Position numbers and translations under genes: made by a program. From Przewalskia tangutica (taxonomy: Eukaryota > Streptophyta > Magnoliopsida > Solanales > Solanaceae), in assembly GCA_029844215.1 (NCBI GenBank), contig CM056725.1, positions 58,503,609 through 58,567,608 on the forward strand: a DNA stretch of 64,000 nucleotides. Direction: 5' to 3'. The number at the start of each line of letters is the position of its first letter. Position 1 is the first letter of the stretch. Of the stretch, positions 37,279 through 47,983 are shown piece after piece. The notes beneath the pieces were generated by a model. That model was not told the DNA's origin, made no database searches, and worked only from the letters and a program-made list of their open reading frames with translations.

Positions 37279-37857
37279 ATCAGCTGCTCTTTTCTCTTTT
37301 ATGTTCTGTCTGCATAATCTCTCAATCTCAGGGTTCAGTGGTGTTATACCCCGTAGTTCCAGGGTATGTATGCGAGGACATACGTACGAGAATACGACAG
37401 AAATATTGGAAAGAAAGGAAGATGTGATTTTTTTCGACGGAAAAGTTTCCGGTTTTTGTGAAGAAAAAGGTTCGTTAATGGGAATTGGATTCCCAGATTT
37501 GGTATTTGAACTTCTCGGATTATATTAGAATTTTGAGATTTTATTTTCGGAAATGGCCACGTGGGGCCCACGGGAGAAATTTACGGTTTTGTGGGGCCCG
37601 CTTTGTTTTTGAGGTTTCCGGCTTTTTGGATATTTTCTAAGACGTAATATTTTGATGAATCGGGCGACACGTGTCACCCCTTGTGTGGCCATGTGGTAAA
37701 TGGTGTGACAAGTGGCTAGCCACTTGTCACCACTCACCTCGCCGAAATGGCCTTACACTTGGCACCCATTTCGTTGGCCATGTGGTGTGGTGGGACCCAC
37801 ACACACATGGCCCAATCTTGGCCATACACTTAGATGGATCTTGACCCTCCATTGTTC

Positions 37858-37865
37858 TATAAATA
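37858..37865 (+). promoter_or_regulatory. TATA-like box of solo LTR 37342-40609
   Basis: TATAAATA about 516 bp from the LTR start, followed by AGACCCGCGGTTGATGAA as in other subfamilies (AGTTGATGAA). Confidence 0.6.
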
Positions 37866-39559
37866 GACCCGCGGTTGATGAATAAGTTCATCTCACTAAA
37901 GCTTCCAAGAGCAAAATACTTCCTCCCTTTGTATTGGTTTCGCCCCACCCTCCCCTTGTGTAGAATACTTGGTGTATTGTGGTATAATTCCAAATACACT
38001 AGCCTAGTATCCCTAGTAGTATTCCAAAGTTGTTTAAATACTAGAGCCCTAAATCCTACTTTATTAGAAAGTCGCAAAATGAAACCACTAGAAAAACCTT
38101 CATAGCTTGGTTGAAGTGTTTAGAAGTTGTTTAGAAACTTCTAAGGGTCGCTGAGGCGGGTTGGAGCGTAAGGACTTGGAGCTAAACGTTGCTCAGGATC
38201 GACATTTAATCTTGGATAATTTTGGGCTTATCGAGGTAATGATTTATGCCCCCCCCTATTGTAATTGGATATTACATGTTGTAGTAATGTATAGTTGAGT
38301 ATACTATATTTAGAATGAGTATTGAACTGTATTTACATGAAATTTGTATTCTGATGTCGTTGTATTATTGTGAAGCGATTTGAACACGTCCGGTTAGGCG
38401 TGTAATCCTCTGAGTTATCGCCAGTAGCGCCTTGTGAGGAGATTTATGTGATTTCGGGGAGGTCGCCGAATTTTCTGTAGAAAATGGAACCGTGTGTTTA
38501 GAAGTTAATAGACGTTTGTGGCCTATATAGGTGGAAGTACTACGAGTAGCGTATTCTACTTGATGAGTGGAAAAGGCTAGCGGGTTACTGATCTTGTGGG
38601 CGTTTGCTTATTATGCGATAATCGTCGCGAGGTATGTGAACCTCTTCCTATCCTTTCTAGCATGATGTTTTGTAAACTATGTAGTACGGTAGACGCATAC
38701 GTGCTAAGTGTTTTGTTTGTTTTAAACATAGTGTGTTATCAGAGCTTTTTGGGAAGTTAGTTTTAAGGAATTTATTTATGTAAAAGATTGGTTTATTTAT
38801 TGTGATTGTTAAGAGACTTGATCTTCACAGATAAGAGACTTGACTTATACCCACTTGTTTTCGGAAAAAGAGAAGTAACTTTAATTTAAGTATAGGTTAC
38901 TTATTTTGAAAAGAGTACATTAATTGGTTTTTAAAAGAATACTTATGGTTGTTTTAAAAGGAAAGAGACTTGTAGAATTGAAGAGTTTTGGTTTAGAACA
39001 TAAAGTGTTATAACGACTTTATGGGAAGTTAGTTATAACGACTTTATGAAAACAAAGGAATGGTTTTATCATTGGTTTTAAAATGGTAATTTGACTTTAA
39101 AGGGAGAAGTGTTTTGGTCTAAAAGGAAGGCATGTTATTGTCTTAATTTGGTTTAAAAGGAAAGTCGGGCGTTGTTTTGGTTTAATTAAAATATTAGTCA
39201 CTTTATTTTCTTATACTACGTATTGTGTGACTTTTGTGAAAGTAACGATCTTTTAAAGAGTTAATGTATAAAGTACTTTGGGGATAAAACCCGATCTTGT
39301 TAATCATATAGTAGAAAGTACCTTGTGTGTATAACTTGATTGTGTTGGTTTGTGATAGCCTTGTAATACTTTCTTGTTGATTTGTTAAGTAAACATGCTA
39401 GGATGCTACGTGTTAGTATCTTGTGATGTTTGTGTAAAGGGTTTCGATCGCGCTTAAGTTGTTTAACTATCACCGTTATGTTGGTATTGTACCGCCACCT
39501 TGACATGTTTCCGAGGTTAAGTCGCCTCCACGCGGGGTAGACTCAGCGATGCAGGACCA

Positions 39560-39790
39560 TGATTCGAGAATACCTCATGCGGGTCCAGGGACCTATGCGA
39601 GCTACGAGTTCCAGGTTAGTGTCGGCCTTTATGGCCACGCGGTCTATGTGGCCATGCGATCGCGAGTCCAGCGGACGCCGGAGTAGCTACCCTCGACGGG
39701 TTATACCTCATGCGGGCCTATGAGGTTGGCCTATCGCGAGTCGCGAGGAGTTCCGGGGCTAGACGCGCACATCGATACCGCGCGTATGAC
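39560..39790 (+). repeat. Irregular CATGCGG/GCGAG motif region inside solo LTR
   Basis: Loose repeats of CCTCATGCGGGTCC, CCTATGCGAG and ATGCGGCC words. It occupies the slot filled by minisatellites in other LTRs and matches 4800-5060 in reverse. Confidence 0.6.
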
Positions 39791-40614
39791 CAGCTTTGAT
39801 CATGTGACGGTCTAGACATATCTCATGATACATTTTATGACCTTGTTAGTACTATGGTGTTAGTAGTCGGCTATGCCTTCGCATTTACCTCAGACGGTTT
39901 TATTATGACACGTGGGACACGGTGTTCATGTACTCCTTGAATGTTTTATATCATGGATCGCCGGTGAGGAAGGTATTCCACGGGCATGAGTGATGTTGTG
40001 GGCGTGAGACCCATTGTTATATTTGAGTAATGACTTTGAGGGCATGAGTCCCTGACTTAACATGACTATTTATGTATTGTGGATTGTAGTTTGGTTATCA
40101 TACATGTCTCCTGCTTTATATAGACTATTATGATTTCATTTACAGTATTTTTACAAGTTTCACATACTTGGTACCTGTTATCGACCTCGCCCGGGCTGCG
40201 TTCATGCCGCAGTGAGGTACATCGGTTGTGGATCCGCGCTCTTAGGATCACAGTTCAGCTTTTTGGGAAGCTCCGTTTCTCCGGAGGCTTGTCTTTGGTA
40301 TATTCCCCTGTCAGTGTAGTTACTTGTACATTCAGGGGTATGGCGGGGCCCTGTCCCGTCATAGTTCTGGTTACATTCTTAGAGGTCTAGTAATCTTTGT
40401 GGGCAGGGTTGTAAAAGGATTTAACTGTTCAGGTTGATATATATATGTATATATTTCAGGAAGGTGACCGTTTTGGTTAGCCTAGTTCATGCTTTATGAC
40501 TTGTCTCATATTTTAGTTTTTTTTTATTTCCGCTGATTTTCTCTGATGTTGTATCACTAGGGTGCCCGGGGTAAGGCACCAGTCACGGGCCCGGGATCGG
40601 GTCGTGACAAGTGG

Positions 40615-40787
40615 GATAGGAATGTCAGCTCCTCTCCTACTTCGCATAAACTAAGTTCCTGAGACTAATCAAAAACAACAAACAAATCACGGCAAACAAC
40701 ACTAAAACAAAATAAAAAATAAAAAAATTGAAAATAAAAACCAAATTAGAAATAAGAATAGATAAATCGATATTAACAGTACGTCAG
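40615..40787 (-). other. Athila/Tat-like leader upstream of gag
   Basis: A-rich on plus (T-rich on minus); lies between primer site and gag start once the solo LTR is removed. No coding frame. Confidence 0.6.
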
Positions 40788-40806
40788 TCCCCAGCGACGT
40801 GCGCCA
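40788..40806 (-). other. Primer binding site of the Athila/Tat-like element
   Basis: Minus strand TGGCGCACGTCGCTGGGGA, related to the TGGCGC...GGGGA primer site (aspartate tRNA type) usual in Athila/Tat elements, with several mismatches. It lies next to the LTR end at about 40813. Confidence 0.65.
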
Positions 40807-40812
40807 AAAACT

Positions 40813-42120
40813 TGTTGCGATATTTCTAGATGCTTATGCAAGTGTACGTATCGTTCAAGTAATAAAGATCTGTAAGACCGAATTTATCGTCCACAAAGAC
40901 TGGTTTATTAAGTACTGATTATCTATTCTATGATATCTATTTGGTTGATGTTCTTTGGTTTTAGATTTTTGACTAAGAATTATGATTAAGTGCAGAAAAA
41001 AAACTAAATATTATAATACTTTGGGTTTATAACAGTTATGAAGGAAATAGGGCATTCCAATCTCCTCAACTATCCAATCTTTCACGCGTTAATGCAAGGC
41101 TAATGATTCTTCTTCTTATTAAGATAGCAGGTTAACTAATCTGTCATTATATTCTGGTTAGGACATACAAGATCTCAACCTTGTGCATAAACCTTCTATA
41201 TTTCTATGATAAGTTTTACCACACATGAGGATTAAGAACAATAACCTTAATTACTACACAAGTATCGGGGTACTTTCATCCACAATTTTAACCTATGTCT
41301 AGACAATTACAACATATTCAAATCTCACATTTCAGACTTTTGATTCGAAATCATATAAGTGATGACAATTAATAGCTAGTTAATTATCAAGAACTCATAA
41401 CAATATTAAATAGATCTTAATATGCTGAAGAAGAAATCAATAATCAATGCATTAACTATATGAAAGAGTTTCAAGAAGATTCGATGGAAATCCTACTAAA
41501 GTATTTAGCTCTTAAACATTGTCATGTCAAGATCTAAATTATAATCCAACATAAACTGAAATAAAGTAAAGGAAAGAAAAAGAACTTGAACAAAAGTCTC
41601 CAATTGTAGTCTCTTTCTTGCCTCCAAAAGTGTATTCCGTAATATGGTATAAGGTATTTAATAATGAGCAGGGTTTTATGGTTTTATAGCTGGGAAAAGT
41701 TGCCCTTTCGGACCCTGAAAATGTGTCAACTTCGGCCCAAAAAATCAGAAATCCCGCATCGGTGCCGTGGCCCTATAGGTTTGCACCACGGCGCCGAAAA
41801 TACTGCAACAAAATTAGAGCACGCAGGACATTTGGCGTCGCGGCACCGGCGACGTGAATGGCCAGATTTTTGGTTTTATGTCTTTTTTTCGTCCGGACTT
41901 CGTCAGATTTCTTCTATGCTTTCTGGGACTTCTTAGGATTCATTTCTTGGCCTTTTTAGTGTACAATTCCATCTCAATTAAGCTCATTTCATCCTCGATT
42001 ATGTACTTCCTCCTTTATGATCGCTGTGACTCAAAAGAAAGAAAAACAAACCTAATACTATACTAAACACAAACGAAATGAGTAAAATACTAACTAAAAA
42101 TAGACTCAAAAGTGTATACA
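40813..42120 (-). repeat. LTR of the Athila/Tat-like element
   Basis: About 1.3 kb between the primer site and the copia fragment. The inner end is near 40813 (minus-strand ...GCAACA). The outer end, near 42120, lies after TAGTATTAGG...GAGTCTATTTTTAG-type sequence, but I cannot place it exactly. A GC-rich stretch (GCACCACGGCGCC and CGCGGCACCGGCGACG near 41780-41850) stands out in an AT-rich LTR. Confidence 0.6.
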
Positions 42121-42122
42121 AA

Positions 42123-42877
42123 ATACACTTAACATATTCCAAAAATCTGGTTAGAAAACTTGGACTTGAAAACACAAAATATATGAGGACACCAATGGGC
42201 TCTACTCAACAAGTATGCAAAGACGATGTTGAAAAGGATGTTGACCCAAAATTGTACCGATCCATGATAGATAGTCTTATATACCTTACTGTTAGTCGCC
42301 CTGACATTATGTTTAGCGTGTGTGTTTGTGCTAGATTCTAACATGTGTCGTAGCCAAATCAATTATGCACCACAACTTCCGTATGCCACATACTCAGACT
42401 CGGCAGTCGAAAGAGAGACACAATTTTGTTTTCGACTATACCATGACACTAAGTTATTGCCCAAGTAGAAACATCCACCACTAGTGTTTTTTCTATCATC
42501 TACATCACTGGCCCAATCCGAGTCACTATATCCTATTAGATTAGGATTAGTGTCCTTGTTGTACCAAATACCCAACTCACTTGTATCGGAGACATATCTA
42601 ATGACACATGTTAGATGACTATGGCCTATAAAGAAACACTATGATTTTGTACTGTGATAATCTGAGTGCATTTAATATTTCCAAAAATCCTGTTCAACAT
42701 TCACGTACAAAACACATAGATATATGACATTATTTTTTAAGATACTTAGTTGAACACCTGCTAGTTCAGATTGAACATGTTGATACACTTCATCAACTAG
42801 CTGACATTTTTACCAAAGCTCTAGATCATGAGAGATTTTCTAGTTTAAAGAACTCTCTTTGTCTATGTTTTCTTTAA
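42123..42877 (+). pseudogene. Ty1/copia RT end and RNase H, with internal inversion
   Basis: Plus strand 42126-42339 reads YSKNLVRKLGLENTKYMRTP, MGSTQQ, DVDPKLYRSMIDSLIYL and SRPDIMFSVCVCARF, the end of copia reverse transcriptase. The next segment of the protein (SHLTCVIRYVSDTSELGIWY, NPNLIGYSDSDWA, DDRKNTSGGCFYLGNNLVSW, SLSTAESEYVA) lies on the minus strand between about 42620 and 42341. Plus-strand coding resumes at 42640 with LYCDNLSAFNISKNPVQHSR, TKHIDI and HQLADIFTKALD, ending at a TAA near 42877. RNase H therefore has its middle inverted in place. The rest of the element is missing. Confidence 0.87.
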
Positions 42878-43687
42878 CATAAGTCTATATAGTTAGATGT
42901 TATCTGAAGTGTTGTCTCAACATTCTGGGTAACATTTACTGTTTTGTCAATGTATATGGTAGATGTTATAGTATTGTGCATATTTTTGGTCACTCAAGTA
43001 TGATTCCAGAAGGACAAGTTTTGAATGTGATATTGTTCTATGCGATGGTATATATAAATCAATTATATATAGCATAAAAAAGAGTATCATAAGAAGGAAA
43101 AACCTCTACATAAGATTTGGCTATATTACAAAAAAAGCAAAGCTCTAAAATTGGTATCGTTTCTATTGTATAGGAGTACCATGTGCTTCAAAGAAGGTTG
43201 AAAATACCTCAAAAATTATTTTTATTTTGTTTTCAAACATAAAAGATTTATGTATGTGTTCAACTAAATTGATTAAGGACACGATGGAAAAATTCAGGGG
43301 TCAATCTCATAGGGAATATATATACAAAATATGTCTAACGCAAATGCCAAATTCGAAAGTCCTTGAAGTGGCATCTTACTTGTGTTGTTCAAAAATGTTG
43401 CCAACATTGCTAACAACATCACCATCCAGTATGTTGATTATTTTTCTGTTTTTATGCCTTATTTATTTTTTAGGAATTTAAATTCGTAATGTTTAAACTT
43501 CAAAATACCGTTAAATATGGAAATTGATGGCTTTTTAAAATTCCAAAATTAGATGATGTTGTGTGCTATGTTACCTCTTTGTTTTAGAAGTGAAGAGATT
43601 TAATTTATCTACACTACCTAAATTTAAGGGGGGGGGGGGGGGTCGTTGCAATTTGAATAATTGTTGCCATGATTAAGAACATCCCAT
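42878..43687. other. AT-rich stretch without recognisable gene
   Basis: Possibly copia 3' non-coding sequence or LTR remnant (first 150 bases), then unassigned AT-rich DNA. It holds a run of 15 G at 43628-43642. The open frame 43227-43481 resembles nothing I know. Confidence 0.5.
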
Positions 43688-44181
43688 TTGCTTACTTTTA
43701 GTCACCTCACATCAGTATCGTTTCAATCAATGGAAGCCCAAAGATCAAATACATTATTTTCAAATCCAATTTTCAATAAAACCCCAAACTCTTCTAAACC
43801 CTTTCCCATGTCCATATCTCATAAATCCACAACAATATCTTCCAACACCAAAGAAAACACTCCAATGTCGATCAGTCTATCACAAAATCAAAAGGTATAC
43901 AAACATTATGTACCGATTGATAATCACAATGCTGACCCAAAAAACCTTTCACGAGCTATTGTCCTTAGAGGTTCTGATAAACCACTGTAAAGCAATTACC
44001 CAGGTGACAACGATAACCTCATTGATGTTGAAGCAACATCGATTTTTTTGAACAGGTACTAGACCCACAACATCGACCTTTCCATCTCGTAGGTCAGAAA
44101 GGGTTTTTGAAACATTGTTCGTGAAAATCAATCTGCCAAGAAGGACAAATGTGATTCGACAATTCCTGTTGGTTAAAGTAG
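43688..44181 (+). pseudogene. Left part of a split open frame (unknown N-terminal region)
   Basis: A frame of about 100 codons (43688-43990; an alternative start, MEAQRSNTLFSNP, is at 43730) is rich in Ser, Asn and Pro with no domain I recognise. A stop at 43988 is followed by further codon-like sequence (SNYPGDNDNLIDVEATSIF in the next frame, then SAKKDKCDSTIPVG). It is cut by the element at 44182; its frame joins SSSSSTDTEFN on the other side across one TAA. I infer it is the N-terminal region of the pseudogene at 63058-64000. Confidence 0.5.
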
Positions 44182-44612
44182 TGTTATACCCCGTATTTCC
44201 AGAGTATGTACGTGAGGACGTACGTATTTAAATTTGAGCCTTAAGATTTGACAAAGTTCGAAAAGTTGGGCACAAGTGCCGAAAAGAATCGTTTTTCGAC
44301 GAAACGTTTTACTAAACTTGCGAAGGGAAAATTCCGGCTATGTCATTGAGAATTTTTGCGGATTTTTCCGAGAGACGAAATATTTTGGACCAACGGGAGG
44401 GTGACATGTGTCACCCTCAAAGAGTGGACGGCAATGGGGTTCCTTGCACGTTTTTTTTGTGCTTTGTTGTAGTCAAGGTTAGGTAGGATATTTGTGAGAT
44501 ATTTTGTGTAGTTGATGAACAAGTGGGACCCACTTACACATGGCTTAATCCTCACCCTACACTTGCCTAACACTTGGCTTGATCTTGGCCATTGGTTGGC
44601 CATTTCTTGACC

Positions 44613-44620
44613 TATAAATA
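44613..44620 (+). promoter_or_regulatory. TATA-like box, outer element 5' LTR
   Basis: TATAAATA in CCTATAAATACCCC, 431 bp into the LTR; same at 50530-50537 in the 3' LTR. Transcription would be expected to start about 30 bp downstream. Confidence 0.65.
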
Positions 44621-45453
44621 CCCCCTTAGTTGATGAACTTTCTTCATCCAAAAATCATTTTCCAAGTCTTGAAATCTCTCCCCCTTTGTGAGTAAAAAAA
44701 CGTCCAAAGCCCTCCACCTTTGAGAGCCTAGCCGAGGCAAACCCCTCGAGTGAGGCTTGGCCGCGGTACCCCCTAGCCTAGTTGTTTTCGTATAATACCC
44801 CTTGTTGTGGTATAGAAATACTCTCCTACTATTGCTATAATGCCCAAATACCTTGGCCCAAATACCTTGTAGTATTCCCAAGGTTACACTTATACAAAAG
44901 CCCAGAAAATACTATTATACTTTCTTTAGCCACTAAACGAAACCCTAAGGAAAATCTTCATTGATAGTTGAAGTATTTAAGTAGAAGTTGGTTAGAACTT
45001 CTAAGGGTTGTTTGGAGCGGATTGGAGCACTCGGAGTAGGAGCTAAGCGTTGCTCAGGAGCGACTTTAAACTCGGATAATTTTGGGCTCATCGAGGTAAA
45101 TACTACTGTCCTTCTATTGTAATTGGAAATTACATACTGTCATAGTAGAAATGAATATAAGATTCATAGAAGAGATTTGAACTGTAATAGAAGGATATTA
45201 CAGAAAAGGATTGAATCAAATCACTTGGAAGAATATAAGTAGAAGTTAAACTGTACTTACATGGATTCAGACATGAGATCGATAACCTTTATTGGTTGAA
45301 TGTTTTGCAAGTAGCATGTGCTACTTAGAAGGTGGTCAAGGCTAGCCGGGTTATAGCCGTGGAGCGTTTTGCTTATAGTCGATAATCGTCGCGAGGTATG
45401 TGATTCTTCCTATACTCTTGAGCATGATATTTTAAAGGAAGATATATATAGTA

Positions 45454-45790
45454 CGGCAATGTCTTTTGACTTAAGCCTAAATAATATATAGTGCGGTAGA
45501 CGTACGTGTGCTAATTGAACGTAGTTGTTCGGCAATGTCTTTTGACTTAAGCCTGAATAATATATAGTACGGTAGACGTACGTGTGCTAATTGAACGTAG
45601 TTGTACGGCAATGTCTTTTGACTTAAGCCTGAATAAATATATAGTACGGTAGACGTACGTGTGCTAATTGAACGTAGTTGTTCGGCAATGTCTTTTGACT
45701 TAAGCCTGAATAATATATAGTACGGTAGACGTACATGTGCTAATTGAACGTAGTTGTACGGCAATGTCTTTTGACATAAGCCTGAATAAT
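45454..45790 (+). repeat. 76-77-bp minisatellite, about five copies (5' LTR)
   Basis: Starts CGGCAATGTCTTTTGAC at 45454, 45530, 45606, 45683 and 45759. Each unit has GTACGGTAGACGTACGTG. Other LTRs hold a single copy of this segment (for example 38690, 54540). Confidence 0.93.
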
Positions 45791-46900
45791 AAGAAACTTG
45801 AAGTATGTCACAAGAGTTAAGAAACCATTTTTGAAAGAAGAGTAACACTTGGTTTTAAAGGTTTTAAAAAGAGTTATACTAGCTTTATGGGGAGTTAGGT
45901 ATAACGTCTTAAGAGAGGTAAAGAAAATGGTTTACTGATTTTAGAAGTTAAGAGACTTGATCTTATAAGATAAGAGACTTAACTTAAATGAATTAATATG
46001 AGTTTTGTGTGAAACCTCATTCGTGAGTAATGAGTACGTGGTTTTTAAAAGGAATAATGTTTTACTGATTTCGGAAATCAGAATGTGTATCGACAAACCA
46101 CTGCAGCGTTAATAAAGGAAAATGTATTGAATAATGAAGTATTATTAAAACCAGTAGAAACCTCCATCTGCATAGAAGCTAAGATGAGACAAAATGACAT
46201 TACATTTCCTAGATCATGGCTGCTTAATAAGATTTATGAACAAGAATAACCTACTACTTTATGGCATATGTTACTCAATTGTTTTAAAAAGAGATTAAGA
46301 CATTGAACTATGAAACTTTTCTAAAAAGAGACTTGAGTAATTGAAATTAGGCAAATTGGAACTTTAGGGAAAAGAAAGGCATTGTGTTGTCATGGTTTAA
46401 AACTTAAAGTGTTATAACAGCTTTATGGGAAGTTGGTTATAACGACTTTATGAAAACAAAAGAAGGGTTTTTATCATTGGTTTTAATGTGGGAACTTGGC
46501 TTTAAAAAAGAGAAGTTGTTTTGGTTTGCTTAAAAGATGTAAGTCACTCTATTTTATACTACGGGTATCGGGTGACTTTTATAAAAGGAATAGATCTCTT
46601 TAAAAGGAATTTAACGTACGTAGTACTTTAGGGTTAAAACCCGGACTTTGGCATAAAATGAAAGTACGTTGAGTTGTGTGAAACTTGCCTATGCTTGTTG
46701 TTGCGAAACTTGCCTATGCTTGTTGTTGTGAAACTTGCCTATGCTTGTTGTGATAGCCTTTGTTGTGCAAGAATTGTGTTTCTATACTACCGTGTCTCTC
46801 GATGGAGGGTCGGTTGACTTGTTAAGAACTTACTTGGACGTCTTCAGCCGACGGAGAAATTCCACCGCACGTTCGCTGATAGTGTTACTTTGCTAATCGC

Positions 46901-47160
46901 TTTGGACATACTGACACGATGCGTAGCGCACGGGTATGCTTCCATTTGGAATGCTGTCTTATTGTTTCCCTTTGGACATACTGACACGATGCGTAGCGCA
47001 CGGGTATGCTTCCATTTGGAATGTTGTCTTAGTGTTTCCCTTTGGACATACTGACACGATCGTAAGCGCGGGTATGCTTCCATTTGGAATGTTGTCTTAG
47101 TGTTTCCTTGGACATACCGACACGATCGTAGCGCACGTATGCTCCCATTTGGATTGTCTT
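46901..47160 (+). repeat. 70-bp minisatellite, four copies (5' LTR)
   Basis: TTTGGACATACTGACACGAT at 46901, 46971 and 47041 and a variant near 47107. Each unit contains the short inverted repeat TTCCA-TT-TGGAA. Mirrored in the 3' LTR at 62146-62405. Confidence 0.93.
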
Positions 47161-47781
47161 GTTGCTTTATCATATCATAGATCGCCGCGGTGAAGGAATT
47201 CCACGCACGAGTGATGATTTGGAGCGTGAGTCCACGACTTGATATGATCGTTATATGTTGTGTATCGTAGTTTGGTTATCATACATGTCTCTCGCTTTAT
47301 ATAGATTGCTATGATTTCATTTCTGATTTTCTGATTCACATACTTGGTACTGTTAGATCGACCTCCTTCGGCTGCGTTCACGCCGCAGTGAGGTACATCA
47401 GTGTCGATCCTCGCTTAGGATCACCTTCAGCCGTCTTGGAAGCTCCGTTCCTGAGGCTTATCTTTGGTATGTTACCCACAGTCCGTAGGTTCTTGTACAT
47501 TTAGGGGTATGGGCGGCCCCGTCCCGTCATAGTTGTCAGTATAAATCTTAGAGGTGCAGAGTAATCGCGCAAGGTGGTTGTAAGGATTATGGCTCGTAAT
47601 GACTTTGTATATATATATATGCTAAAAGGCAACCGTTTGGGTTGGCCTATTTTCTTTCATCTTGATCCATGTCTATTTGCATGTCTAAGTTTTATTTCCG
47701 CTGGTTTTCTCTGATGTTGTATCACTAGGGTGCCCGGGGTAAGGCACCAGTCACGGGCCCGGGTTCGGGTCGTGACAAAAG

Positions 47782-47793
47782 TGGTATCAGAGC
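47782..47793 (+). other. Primer binding site, initiator Met tRNA (outer element)
   Basis: TGGTATCAGAGC four bases after the LTR end. Confidence 0.92.
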
Positions 47794-47983
47794 AGTCAAT
47801 CCTCGGAAAGTGTCTACAGACCGTGTCTAGTAGAGTCTTGATTATCGGTGTGTTGTGCACCACATCTATAATCAGGAGGCTATAGGACATTTAGGATTGG
47901 TTTCCATTCTTCTCATTCTGAGATCGTGCCTTAGAGCTGTGTGATAAGTTGAACCCCTCTGACGTACTTCGTTTTTACCAGTT

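Larger units (their letters stand above)
37342..40609 (+). mobile_element. Solo LTR (3268 bp) with target duplication AGTGG
   Basis: Begins TGTTATACCCCGTAGTTCC and ends GGATCGGGTCGTGACA. AGTGG flanks both sides (37337-37341, 40610-40614). It is inserted at the leader/gag boundary of the minus-strand Athila/Tat element. Its TATA box lies at 37858-37865, donor-like GAGGTAATG near 38235, CATGCGG-rich motif region 39560-39790, and conserved TACATGTCTCCTGC and CTGCGTTCATGCCGCAG blocks near 40105 and 40197. No internal region. Confidence 0.93.
44182..47777 (+). repeat. 5' LTR of the outer element (3596 bp)
   Basis: TGTTATACCCC...GGGTCGTGACA. TATA box at 44613-44620; donor-like GAGGTAAAT with GT at 45096; a 76-bp repeat block (45454-45790); CTTTATGG-rich AT stretch; 70-bp repeats (46901-47160); conserved 3' terminal hairpin-like segment. 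The part 47041-47540 carries many losses at CTG/CGG sites compared with the 3' LTR (62280-62840). Confidence 0.93.
45096..47981 (+). promoter_or_regulatory. Candidate 5' leader intron (LTR donor to gag acceptor)
   Basis: A donor-like GAG|GTAAAT at 45096 is conserved in all LTR subfamilies of the window. An acceptor-like CGTTTTTACCAG at 47970-47981 ends two bases before the gag ATG (47984). Splicing would remove the repeat-bearing LTR part and the primer site from the gag mRNA. Inferred only; no transcript evidence. Confidence 0.4.

Noticed and set aside
43227..43481. 84-codon frame with a hydrophobic C-terminus
   Set aside because: AT-rich context, no related sequence recognised, and it could arise by chance.
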